Origin: Bifidobacterium breve
GTDB lineage: Bacteria > Actinomycetota > Actinomycetes > Nanopelagicales > Nanopelagicaceae
Length of the DNA stretch: 64,000 bases
Direction of reading: 5' to 3'
NCBI GenBank assembly: GCA_945885625.1
Contig: CAMCYS010000001.1
Span: forward strand, 62,001 to 126,000
The notes beneath the pieces are model-generated. The model was not told where the DNA came from and ran no database searches. It saw only the letters and a list, made by a program, of their open reading frames with translations. Positions within the stretch are counted from its first letter, which is position 1. Every line of letters starts with the position of its first letter. Shown here piece by piece: positions 56,655 through 64,000 of the stretch. The translations under genes and the position numbers were made by a program.

Positions 56655-57935
56655 ATGCAAATGACTTTAGCTATTGTGGTGTTCGCGCTCGCCTATGTTT
56701 TCATTGCTTCGGAAAAAATCAGCCGAATAGCTATTGCCTTGGCTGGCGCTGCGGCGATGGTGATTATTGGCGCTACTGATGCTGATAAAGCTTTCTATAG
56801 CCACGAAACTGGAATCGATTGGAACGTAATATTCCTTCTCCTAGGTATGATGATAATAGTTGGAGTCATTCACAAGACAGGCTTGTTTGAGTTTCTAGCA
56901 GTGACAGCAATCAAAAAGTCTAAGGGAAGTCCAAAGGTTGCTCTCGTCTATCTGATGATCTTGACATCGGTAGCCTCTGCAATTCTTGATAATGTCACAA
57001 CAATCCTTTTAGCAGTACCAATGACCTTAATCGTCACTAAGCATCTAAATGTTTCCCCGATCCCATTCATTCTGGCTCAGGTCTTTGTCTCCAATATCGG
57101 TGGGGCTGCAACTTTAGTTGGGGATCCGCCAAATATTATTATTGCCAGTAAAGCTGGTCTTTCCTTTAACTCATTCCTAATTCACATGGCACCATTGGTC
57201 ATCGTCGTTCTGATGGTGATAATTCCATTGATCATTTACTTATTCCGCACTGAGCTAATCAACAGCGCGGCAGATCGTGCGTCAATTATGAAGCTCGATG
57301 CTCACTCATTCCTGAAGGATCTCGTTCTACTAAAAAAGAGCGTAACTGTGCTTGGCCTGGTCATGGTGGCTTTCGTGGCTCATACATTCATTCACATTGA
57401 ACCATCTGTGATCGCACTCTTTGGTGCGGGCATTTTGGTAATGATTAGTGGATTAAAACCTCGAGATTATGTACAAGATGTAGAATGGTCCACATTGATT
57501 TTCTTCGCAGGACTTTTCATCATGGTTGGTGCGCTAGTAAACGTGGGGGCCTTGGCAGAGTTCTCCGAATATCTCAAAGAACTCTTTGATGGAGACACTC
57601 GGTTGGCCGCTGCCTCAATCATCGGAATATCTGCGCTGCTATCTGGGTTGATCGACAATATTCCTTATGTCGCCTCTATGTCACCTGTTGTCGCAGATTT
57701 AAGCGTTGGACTCGTCGGTCGCCAAGAACATGTGCTCTGGTGGAGTCTGGCCTTTGGTGCTGATTTTGGTGGAAATGCCACAATAATCGGAGCAAGTGCG
57801 AATGTAGTTGCGATTGGTCTAGCAGCTAAAGCAGGCCATCACATTTCGTTCTGGAAATTTGCTAAATATGGAATCATCGTGACAGCGGTAAGCATCGCGA
57901 TGGTTTACCCATATATACTATTTTTCTACTTCTAA
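56655..57935 (+). CDS. SLC13/ArsB-NhaD superfamily permease
   Basis: A 426-residue ion transporter of the ArsB/NhaD/P-protein group with about 11 helices. ILDNVTTILLAVPMTL and GGAATLVGDPPNIIIAS are the group's signature blocks, repeated in the second half as LIDNIPYVASMSPV and GGNATIIGASANVV. The substrate may be a cation or an organic or metal anion; arsenite export is not supported by any ars neighbours. Its stop overlaps the NCS1 gene stop by 4 bp. Confidence 0.85.
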   Translation: MQMTLAIVVFALAYVFIASEKISRIAIALAGAAAMVIIGATDADKAFYSHETGIDWNVIFLLLGMMIIVGVIHKTGLFEFLAVTAIKKSKGSPKVALVYLMILTSVASAILDNVTTILLAVPMTLIVTKHLNVSPIPFILAQVFVSNIGGAATLVGDPPNIIIASKAGLSFNSFLIHMAPLVIVVLMVIIPLIIYLFRTELINSAADRASIMKLDAHSFLKDLVLLKKSVTVLGLVMVAFVAHTFIHIEPSVIALFGAGILVMISGLKPRDYVQDVEWSTLIFFAGLFIMVGALVNVGALAEFSEYLKELFDGDTRLAAASIIGISALLSGLIDNIPYVASMSPVVADLSVGLVGRQEHVLWWSLAFGADFGGNATIIGASANVVAIGLAAKAGHHISFWKFAKYGIIVTAVSIAMVYPYILFFYF

Positions 57936-59344
57936 ATCAGTTCTTGTTTCTGGATTCTTTTGCGGCCCAATAACAAATAGCCAAAAAAACCAATCAGCAA
58001 AGCAAAGATGACGCCAACATTGGCGTATGCCCACTGACCCTCTTTGCCGCCAATAGCGCCCATAAAGTAGCCCTGCCAACTCAGCCAACTTGCGAAAGTA
58101 TTTGTAACAAATCCCCATCCAACAATTGAGCCCATCGCAACTAGAGCAATAGCAACGGGATTGACGCGACCATAGCGACCAGTTTCAGAGAATAAATCAG
58201 CTTCTACATAATCCCGCTTACGCAAAACTACATCGGCCACAAATATCGCTGACCAAACGGCAACTGGTACGCCAAGTGTTATCAGGAATCCTTGGAAAGG
58301 CCCAAAGAAATCAGGGGCAAACCAGACAATATAGATGGTTCCAAATAACATGATAGTGCCATCAATAGCGGCAGCAACTGGGCGCTTTACCTTAACTCCA
58401 ATCGAGATCAGGGTTAAGCCAGATGAATATAAATCTAGGATCGCTCCGCCAACTAAACCAAGAATTGCGGCGAGGGCAAATGGGATCAAGAACCAAGTGG
58501 GTAGTAACTGCGTGAGAGCCCCGATGGGATCCATGGCAATAGCATCGCTTAGCTCTTTGCTGCTGCCCGAAAGAGCACTCCCATAAACCACCAAAACAAT
58601 TGGAACTATAGATGCGCCAAAGACAGTCCAACCGAATACTGCTTTGCCGGAAACATCGCGAGGCAGATAGCGAGAATAGTCGGCTGCGCAATTAACCCAA
58701 CCTAAGCCGATGCCCGTAATCGCAAAGATTATTGCCCCAACAAACCCGGCCGCATTTCCGGCTTCAATCGCAAAAACCGATTGCCAATTAACCTCATCAA
58801 TTGTCAGAACCAGATATGTGATCGTTGCCAAAACTGTAATTCCAGTGATCCATCGCTGTAACTTCATAATGATGGCATGACCCAATACGCCACCAAAAAT
58901 TGTCAGAGTTGCAGCAATCACGAAACCAATAACTAAGGCAACATTTCGATCGAGTGAGGTAGCTCGCTCTAAAACTGTTCCGGTGGCTAACGTGGCAAGG
59001 GATACTAAAACAGTTTCCCAGCCAACGAGCACTAGGTAAGACAGCAAACCTGGCACGATATTGCCTTTTACACCAAAGGCCGCGCGTGAAAGTGTCATTG
59101 TTGGTGCGTTAGAACGCTTGCCCGCAAGGGAACTAAACCCAACTAAAGCGAACGAACCAACCGTGCCAATGACAGCAGCAATAGTTGCTTGCCAGAAAGA
59201 GATTCCGAAACCTAGAAAGAACGCTCCGTAAGACAGAGCCAGCAACGAAACATTGGCCCCTGCCCATGGCCAGAAAAGATCACTAGCTTTTCCGCGGCGC
59301 TCAGATTCGCCGATGAAATTAATGTCATTTAACTCTGGTTTCAT
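57932..59344 (-). CDS. NCS1 family nucleobase:cation symporter (cytosine/purine permease)
   Basis: A 470-residue permease of the CodB/Fur group with about 12 helices. WPWAGANVSLLALSYGAFFLG near the start and NCAADYSRYLPRD in the middle are typical of actinobacterial NCS1 proteins that take up cytosine, purines or hydantoins. It ends at a 4-bp overlap with the SLC13 gene and begins 9 bp after the copC stop, as the last gene of a minus-strand run. Confidence 0.9.
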   Translation of the reverse strand: MKPELNDINFIGESERRGKASDLFWPWAGANVSLLALSYGAFFLGFGISFWQATIAAVIGTVGSFALVGFSSLAGKRSNAPTMTLSRAAFGVKGNIVPGLLSYLVLVGWETVLVSLATLATGTVLERATSLDRNVALVIGFVIAATLTIFGGVLGHAIIMKLQRWITGITVLATITYLVLTIDEVNWQSVFAIEAGNAAGFVGAIIFAITGIGLGWVNCAADYSRYLPRDVSGKAVFGWTVFGASIVPIVLVVYGSALSGSSKELSDAIAMDPIGALTQLLPTWFLIPFALAAILGLVGGAILDLYSSGLTLISIGVKVKRPVAAAIDGTIMLFGTIYIVWFAPDFFGPFQGFLITLGVPVAVWSAIFVADVVLRKRDYVEADLFSETGRYGRVNPVAIALVAMGSIVGWGFVTNTFASWLSWQGYFMGAIGGKEGQWAYANVGVIFALLIGFFGYLLLGRKRIQKQELI

Positions 59345-59353
59345 ACCGGAATT

Positions 59354-59722
59354 CTACCTAATTTTGAACTTGAACTGCGCACTCAGAATATGGCCGTCTG
59401 CTGATGCGATCCGGTATTTCACTAGATATTTACCTGGTTTAAGAGTTCCAATGAATTCAACTCGTGCTACAGCTTTTTTAATTACGATTCTAGAGGTCTT
59501 AACTTTCTTCGCTTTTGAATCTAGGATGACAATTGAATTAGCGTTCTTACTCTTTAGGGTAATTATCGCTTCACCAAATTCCAACTGCACATACTTTGGC
59601 GCTTTGGTTAAAGTTGAATTGGCGACCGGAAAGCTCTTCACTAATTCAGCATGAGCTACAGCGCTCTGGGTTCCGCTTAACACGAGTCCTACTGCAAGCA
59701 GCAGGACTTTTAGTTTGCGCAT
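59354..59722 (-). CDS. CopC domain-containing exported protein
   Basis: A 122-residue periplasmic-side copper-binding protein. A signal peptide (to about residue 23) ends in AVAHAELVKSFP; the new N-terminal histidine after cleavage is the CopC Cu(II) ligand and DGHILSAQFKF the C-terminal block with a second His. The usual partner, CopD, is not fused and not adjacent. I use the ATG at 59722, which overlaps the SDR stop by one base (TGATG); the ORF also opens at a TTG one codon upstream. Confidence 0.86.
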   Translation of the reverse strand: MRKLKVLLLAVGLVLSGTQSAVAHAELVKSFPVANSTLTKAPKYVQLEFGEAIITLKSKNANSIVILDSKAKKVKTSRIVIKKAVARVEFIGTLKPGKYLVKYRIASADGHILSAQFKFKIR

Positions 59723-60552
59723 CAATCTAAGAAGAAATCAAGCAGAAAATCTTTAGTGCCCGGAACTACCGAATACTTCTCAAGATCTGTGATTCCTTCA
59801 GAGGCCAAAAGTTCATCATCTACGAAGAAGTTACCAGTACAACCCTTAGATTCACGATTTAAAATAAAGTAAGCCGCATCTGCCAGAATTTCTGGAGTTC
59901 GGCAAGCCGCGGTATCAACACCCGGAATCATTTGAAGAGCTGCGGTATCAATTGCAGTACGTGGCCATAGCGCATTTACGGCAATGCCTTCTTTGCGAAA
60001 TTCTTCGGACATTCCTAGGACACACATGCTCATACCGTACTTAGCCATTGTGTAGGCGACATGGTGTTGGAACCACTTAGCTTTCATGGAAAGCGGCGGT
60101 GATAGCGTCAAAATGTGTGGGTTTCGACCAGCTTTAGCTGATTCACGTAAGTGAGGAATAGCGGCCTGCGAAGTTAAAAAAGTCCCGCGCACATTGACAT
60201 CAAACATTAAGTCAAAGCGCTTAGCTGGTGTTGCCTCAGTCTTAGTTAAATTAATCGCACTCGCGTTATTAATCAAAATATCAATACCACCAAACTCTGC
60301 AGCAGCTTGAGCAATTGCCGCTTCAATCTGAGCCTCGTCGCGAAGATCGCATTGAATTGGAAGTGCGACTCCCCCGGCGGCCTCGATCTCTGCCGCAGCA
60401 GAATAAATAGTGCCCGGCAATTTTGGATTTACTTCGGCAGTCTTGGCGGCGATCGCAACTGATGCGCCATCGCGGGCCGCTCTCAGAGCTATGGCTAAAC
60501 CGATTCCGCGGGACCCACCAGTTACAAAGATTCTCTTTCCGGCAAGTGACAT
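59722..60552 (-). CDS. Short-chain dehydrogenase/reductase (HSDL2-like)
   Basis: A 276-residue NAD(P)-dependent oxidoreductase. The cofactor motif is TGGSRGIG, NNASAINL the structural NNAG-type motif, and Y-x3-K in HHVAYTMAKYG the catalytic pair. It most resembles the HSDL2 group, whose substrates are probably fatty-acid or acyl-CoA derivatives. It overlaps the enoyl-CoA hydratase stop by one base (TAATG) and so is coupled to it, which supports a lipid or acyl-CoA role. Confidence 0.9.
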   Translation of the reverse strand: MSLAGKRIFVTGGSRGIGLAIALRAARDGASVAIAAKTAEVNPKLPGTIYSAAAEIEAAGGVALPIQCDLRDEAQIEAAIAQAAAEFGGIDILINNASAINLTKTEATPAKRFDLMFDVNVRGTFLTSQAAIPHLRESAKAGRNPHILTLSPPLSMKAKWFQHHVAYTMAKYGMSMCVLGMSEEFRKEGIAVNALWPRTAIDTAALQMIPGVDTAACRTPEILADAAYFILNRESKGCTGNFFVDDELLASEGITDLEKYSVVPGTKDFLLDFFLD

Positions 60553-61298
60553 TATTTACCTTTCTTACTCATGAAGTTCATAAAGGCCATCATGGCTTCT
60601 TCGGATTGAAGCGCCATCGAAAATAACTGAAATTCTGCTTTCATAACTGCTTCGACTGCATCATGCTTACTAGCTTTCAAAAGCGCCTTGGTATTGATTA
60701 CAGCTTGTGGCGGCTGAGCTGCAATTTGGGTTGCAACTAATTGTGCGTGTTCGTATACATCAGCGGCAATCGTGGTAACCAGGCCCATCTCTTTCGCATC
60801 GGCCGCTGTGAAGGATTCACCAGTCAAGAAAATACGAGCTGCGCGTTGATAGCCAACTAAAGCTGGAAAGAGATAACTTGAACCGGCCTCTGGGACTAGG
60901 CCCAGTGAAGTAAAAGGCATGGAAAAATTTGCAGTAGGTGATGCTAAGACCACATCACAATGAAGCAGCATCGTGGTTCCAACGCCAACCGCATTTCCTT
61001 TAACCGCCGCAAGAAGTGGTTTCGGAAAATTCAGAAGCGAGCCAAGAAACTTTGCTACCTCGGTGTCATCGCCAGTTGGTGGGTTTTCCATAAAATCTTT
61101 AATGTCATTACCAGCGGTGAAGTGATCTCCTTCGCTGGTAATGATTACGGCGCGGATACTGAAATCACCGGCAGCTTCATTTAACCCATTGGCCAAAGCG
61201 CCATACATCTCACGGGTTATAGCATTCATCTTGGCCGGCCTATTTAAGCAAAGCGTCAGTACTCCATCGGCACTTTTGGTCGAGATCACATCCATCAT
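60552..61298 (-). CDS. Enoyl-CoA hydratase/isomerase family protein
   Basis: A 248-residue crotonase-fold protein. The first oxyanion-hole block is FTAGNDIKDFMENPP and the second KGNAVGVGTTMLLHCD; FTSLGLVPEAGSSYLFP supplies the catalytic glutamate region. It resembles the Eci/PaaG-type isomerases in length. The start is chosen at the ATG at 61298 (MMDVIST); the open frame reaches 61361. The reaction is hydration or double-bond isomerisation of an acyl-CoA, not settled by sequence. Confidence 0.87.
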   Translation of the reverse strand: MMDVISTKSADGVLTLCLNRPAKMNAITREMYGALANGLNEAAGDFSIRAVIITSEGDHFTAGNDIKDFMENPPTGDDTEVAKFLGSLLNFPKPLLAAVKGNAVGVGTTMLLHCDVVLASPTANFSMPFTSLGLVPEAGSSYLFPALVGYQRAARIFLTGESFTAADAKEMGLVTTIAADVYEHAQLVATQIAAQPPQAVINTKALLKASKHDAVEAVMKAEFQLFSMALQSEEAMMAFMNFMSKKGK

Positions 61299-61403
61299 GA
61301 GCATAAGCATAGGGTTACTTGCCAGTATTTTGGAGCACCCTGACATTGACGGAGAGGTCAACCTACTTTAAAGACTTTGTGAATTCTTCTAACAAATTTA
61401 GTG

Positions 61404-61441
61404 AAAATACCCCCTAAGCCGTAAGGCCTAGGGGGTATTTT
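61404..61441 (-). terminator. Strong terminator after ino1
   Basis: A 17-bp arm at 61404-61420 pairs with 61425-61441 around a GTAA loop, with one mismatch. It reads AAAATACCCCC on one side and GGGGGTATTTT on the other, so it has T runs in both directions. It lies 20 bp after ino1 and most likely ends the padR-ino1 transcript. Confidence 0.93.
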
Positions 61442-61460
61442 CTTACTAAATCTTATTAAT

Positions 61461-62558
61461 TTAGCGCTCAATCTTTCCGTTAATGAAATCTTCGGTCTTA
61501 ACATGAGCTTGCTCATCAGTGTATTGCTCTGGTGGCGTCTTCATGAAGTAGCTAGAAGGTGACAACAAAGGGCCACCAATCTTGCGATCAAGCCCGATCT
61601 TTGCGCAACGAAGCGCATCAATGATTACACCAGCTGAGTTTGGTGAATCCCAAACTTCTAGCTTGTACTCAAGATTTAATGGAACATCGCCGAATGCGCG
61701 ACCTTCGAGGCGAACATAGGCCCACTTGCGATCATCTAGCCATGGAATGTAATCCGAAGGTCCGATGTGAACGTTCTTCTCGCCCATGTCGTGATCGAGT
61801 TGTGAGGTAACTGAGTTGGTCTTTGAAATCTTCTTAGACTCTAAACGATCGCGCTCTAACATGTTTTTAAAGTCCATGTTTCCACCAACGTTTAATTGAT
61901 AGGTGCGATCTAGGTGAACGCCACGATCCTGGAACAACTTAGCCATGATGCGGTGCGTAATTGTCGCGCCAACTTGGCTCTTGATGTCATCGCCAACAAT
62001 TGGAAGACCGGCATCTTCGAATTTCTTAGCCCAGACAGGGTCTGATGCGATGAAGACCGGAAGTGCGTTAACAAAGGCACATCCAGCATCAATTGCGCAT
62101 TGCGCGTAGTACTTGGCAGCTGTTTCAGAACCTACAGGTAGGTAACAAATTAGCACATCAACTTGTTCTTCCTTAAGGACTGCTACGACATCAACTGCTG
62201 GCGCATCTGACTCTTGAATCGTTTCGCGGTAATACTTGCCAAGACCGTCGTTTGTAACGCCGCGAAGAACTGGGACACCAGTCTTAGCTACCTCACTAAA
62301 TTTGATGGTGTTGTTCTCACTTGCCCAAATGGCATCAGCTAAATCTAGGCCGACTTTTTTAGCATCAACATCAAATGCTGCAACGAATTTAACGTTGCTG
62401 ATGTGATAGTTGCCAATGGTTGCATGCATTAGGCCAGGAATTTCCTGATCAAGGGCTGCATCTTTGTAGTAGGTCACGCCTTGCACCAATGAGTTAGCGC
62501 AGTTTCCTACACCTACGATTGCTACTCGGATATCGCCTTTACCGGTTGTGATATTCAC
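61461..62558 (-). CDS. ino1: Inositol-3-phosphate synthase
   Basis: Ino1 converts glucose 6-phosphate to inositol 3-phosphate, the first step of inositol lipid synthesis. The 365-residue prokaryotic-type protein has the NAD motif [13 protein letters not shown], the [10 protein letters not shown] segment, [11 protein letters not shown] and [18 protein letters not shown]. The product would feed PgsA and thereby PIM synthesis at 2625-5277. It starts 2 bp after padR; the same pair occurs in mycobacteria. Confidence 0.96.
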   Translation of the reverse strand: MNITTGKGDIRVAIVGVGNCANSLVQGVTYYKDAALDQEIPGLMHATIGNYHISNVKFVAAFDVDAKKVGLDLADAIWASENNTIKFSEVAKTGVPVLRGVTNDGLGKYYRETIQESDAPAVDVVAVLKEEQVDVLICYLPVGSETAAKYYAQCAIDAGCAFVNALPVFIASDPVWAKKFEDAGLPIVGDDIKSQVGATITHRIMAKLFQDRGVHLDRTYQLNVGGNMDFKNMLERDRLESKKISKTNSVTSQLDHDMGEKNVHIGPSDYIPWLDDRKWAYVRLEGRAFGDVPLNLEYKLEVWDSPNSAGVIIDALRCAKIGLDRKIGGPLLSPSSYFMKTPPEQYTDEQAHVKTEDFINGKIER

Positions 62559-62559
62559 G

Positions 62560-63090
62560 TTATTTCCTCTCGGTTTTGATCATGTCTTCCAGCCAAACAA
62601 TTTCTCGTTCTGCTGATTCAAGAGAGTGACGTCGCCACTCCTCTAGGTATTTATCGATTCCGATTGGCGACTTCTCTAGCTCGCCTCGCAAAATCTCGGC
62701 CTTCTCTTTAAGACGTCGGTGACGTCCTTCCAAAATTCGAACTCGGTTAGTTGTTGAAGTTGGGCTAAAGAATGCGAAGCGAACTTCAAATCCTTCATCT
62801 TCCCAAGTGTCCGGGCCAACGGTGTCGGTTAGCTTTTCAAAACGTTCTCGCCCTTTTTCAGTAAGCCCATAAACAATTCGCGAACGCCGTGGGGCTGCTG
62901 CCTCGGTAGATTCCTCAATCAAACCGGCGAGCATCATTCGCTTTAATTGTGGGTAGAGCACTGAGAATGAGAGCGCCCGAAAGGGCCCATAGATCGCTGT
63001 TAGGCGCTTACGCAGTTCATAGCCATGCAGGCTGTTCTGCGAAAGAAGCCCGAGGAGGGCGAATTCGAGTGATTCACTACGTGAGCGCAC
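62560..63090 (-). CDS. PadR family transcriptional regulator
   Basis: A 176-residue winged-helix repressor. The N-terminal DNA-binding domain contains [20 protein letters not shown] and [16 protein letters not shown] with [17 protein letters not shown] as the wing; the C-terminal half is a helical dimerisation region. The GTG start follows GGGAGGGGAAG. It is in an operon with ino1, which it probably controls, and a four-copy repeat lies 23 bp upstream. Confidence 0.92.
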   Translation of the reverse strand: MRSRSESLEFALLGLLSQNSLHGYELRKRLTAIYGPFRALSFSVLYPQLKRMMLAGLIEESTEAAAPRRSRIVYGLTEKGRERFEKLTDTVGPDTWEDEGFEVRFAFFSPTSTTNRVRILEGRHRRLKEKAEILRGELEKSPIGIDKYLEEWRRHSLESAEREIVWLEDMIKTERK

Positions 63091-63112
63091 GACTTCCCCT
63101 CCCAGTTCAACT

Positions 63113-63164
63113 GATATATCTAATGTATATATCCATTTTATATATCTATGCGATATATCGATGC
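63113..63164. repeat. Four-copy 13-bp direct repeat upstream of padR, likely operator array
   Basis: Four adjacent units: GATATATCTAATG, TATATATCCATTT, TATATATCTATGC, GATATATCGATGC, each starting with (G/T)ATATATC, followed by a partial GATA at 63165. It begins 23 bp upstream of the padR GTG and covers the expected promoter of padR-ino1; the divergent lysE gene starts at 63276. No other such array was seen in the window. Confidence 0.85.
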
Positions 63165-63275
63165 GATAGTTAAACCGATTTTACGCCTGAGCGCAACCTG
63201 AACACGCTCAATTTGGGGGTTTCGAGATTTCTGAGAGCTCGCCGTGTGACCCATGCGACTTACTAGAATCACGTA

Positions 63276-63923
63276 ATGGTAATTCCATCGCGACTGACTG
63301 AATACATCATCGCCGCCATGATAATTATCCTGGCTCCAGGCCCCAGTGTCCTCTTTGTCATAGCACGAGCTATCGCATGGGGCCGCAAAGTTGCTGTTGT
63401 AACTGTGGCCGGGAACGTTACTGGTGCATTCGTTCTCTCGTCGTTAGTGGCATTCGGTTTAGGTCCAATTCTGCAGCGTTCTGATTTAGCATTCGCTGCT
63501 GTTCAATGGGGCGGCGGCCTATATCTGATCTACCTTGGCATTGATGCGATACGTAAGCGAAAGATGCACGCGGCAGATATGACTAATCAAGGTCCGATTG
63601 AACCTAGAGTTTTTCAATCTATTCGTGATGGCTTTATGGTCGGAGTCCTAAATCCTAAAGGTTTAGTTTTCTACGCAGCCGTCTTGCCACAATTTATAGA
63701 TCGCGATCGAGGCAACGTCACTGGGCAATTACTTTTTCTTGGCGCTTTGTTCTCAGTTCTTGCTTTCTTCAGCGATGGCAGCTGGGGCTTGCTCGCCGGA
63801 ACTGCACGTGCATGGTTAGCAGGGGACGCGAGTAGACTGGAAAAACTAAGAGCTACCGGAGGTTGTGTGATGATTCTTTTAGGTGCGTCGGTAATTCTTT
63901 CAACTGCAACTGGCCTCCTATGA
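63276..63923 (+). CDS. LysE family amino acid exporter
   Basis: A 215-residue membrane protein with six predicted helices. IIILAPGPSVLFVIARAIAWGRK is the N-terminal LysE block, and IRDGFMVGVLNPKGLVFYAAVLPQF the second. The family exports basic or hydroxy amino acids or related compounds; the substrate is not predictable. It is divergent from padR across 185 bp and its stop overlaps the next gene by 4 bp. Confidence 0.9.
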   Translation: MVIPSRLTEYIIAAMIIILAPGPSVLFVIARAIAWGRKVAVVTVAGNVTGAFVLSSLVAFGLGPILQRSDLAFAAVQWGGGLYLIYLGIDAIRKRKMHAADMTNQGPIEPRVFQSIRDGFMVGVLNPKGLVFYAAVLPQFIDRDRGNVTGQLLFLGALFSVLAFFSDGSWGLLAGTARAWLAGDASRLEKLRATGGCVMILLGASVILSTATGLL

Positions 63924-64000
63924 TTAAGAAGCCGGCAAAACCAGCGCGCGACACAATCGCACCGAGTGATTTAACTTTTGGATTAAACACATGTAAGCGT
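63920..64000 (+). CDS. Start of an unidentified protein (possible PD-(D/E)XK nuclease family)
   Basis: Only 27 codons are present before the window ends: MIKKPAKPARDTIAPS followed by DLTFGLNTCKR. The ATG overlaps the lysE stop (ATGA). The segment SDLTF with a nearby cysteine followed by a basic residue resembles the beginning of actinobacterial RecB-like PD-(D/E)XK exonuclease-family proteins. This is a weak guess from a short fragment. Confidence 0.4.
   Translation, partial: MIKKPAKPARDTIAPSDLTFGLNTCKR

Noticed and set aside
56655-57935. Arsenite efflux pump ArsB
   Set aside because: The family match is only at superfamily level and no arsR, arsC or arsA gene is nearby.
63113-63168. Possible CRISPR array
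   Set aside because: The units are adjacent 13-mers with no spacers and no cas genes are nearby.

Overview
The window is a dense, mostly core-genome segment of a small, moderate-GC member of the Actinobacteria (Actinomycetota). It carries about 70 protein-coding genes and three tRNA genes. Several linkages are actinobacterial: thrS, HIT and pgsA with the phosphatidylinositol-mannoside genes and pdxS/pdxT; trpD with ctaE-qcrCAB; ctaC-ctaD-ctaF; lipB-lipA with a DUF4191 gene; ino1 with padR; and a DUF3043 gene. The moderate GC content by eye, very short spacers and many 1-4 bp start/stop overlaps suggest a streamlined freshwater or marine lineage such as the acI group (Nanopelagicales). That placement is inference; no rRNA gene is present to confirm it.

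Layout. 1-10170: a mainly minus-strand block with pyridoxal-phosphate synthase (pdxT partial, pdxS), a DUF3048 lipoprotein, a LemA-like protein, PimA, a PIM acyltransferase, PgsA, a HIT hydrolase, thrS and the folate genes pabC/pabB. One plus-strand gene, a relic-like EF-G domain protein, interrupts it. 10190-12100: tRNA-Gly and tRNA-Cys, a sugar kinase plus cupin isomerase pair, then tRNA-Val. 12109-15137: a phosphotransferase-fold kinase and an M3 peptidase. 15463-22293: a peptide ABC importer (binding protein, two permeases, fused ATPase) with an antisense PH-domain gene inside it. 22300-25270: an MFS transporter, a GNAT gene remnant, an esterase and a DEDDh exonuclease.

25284-34645 is the aerobic respiratory region. 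trpD and an orphan receiver protein stand divergent to ctaE-qcrC-qcrA-qcrB. A DMT transporter follows, then ctaF-ctaD-ctaC on the other strand. Together these encode a bcc-aa3-type supercomplex. 34704-38885 holds a cysteine-desulfurase-like protein without the PLP lysine, a PfkB kinase, an ErpA-type Fe-S carrier, NadA and DUF3043. 38886-46611 holds an aldo/keto reductase, gcvT, leucyl aminopeptidase, lipoamide dehydrogenase, a two-lipoyl-domain E2 and an epimerase. 46608-54386 holds an FAD oxidoreductase, a Gfo/Idh/MocA enzyme, an MMPL exporter, lipB-lipA, an acyltransferase, DUF4191 and RDD membrane proteins. LipB and LipA would supply the lipoyl groups needed by the E2 and by the glycine cleavage system.

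54603-64000 holds glnA, a phosphoribosyltransferase, an SLC13/ArsB-like permease, an NCS1 nucleobase permease, CopC, a short-chain dehydrogenase, an enoyl-CoA hydratase, inositol-3-phosphate synthase with a PadR regulator, a LysE exporter and the first 27 codons of a possible nuclease. Inositol from Ino1 would feed the PgsA/PimA pathway at the other end of the window.

I saw no transposase, integrase, CRISPR array, toxin-antitoxin pair or recognisable defence system. The best leads are degenerate or unusual versions of known families: the lysine-less desulfurase homologue, the EF-G relic and the long permease. A four-copy 13-bp repeat upstream of padR is the most structured non-coding signal. 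I do not claim a new multi-gene system.
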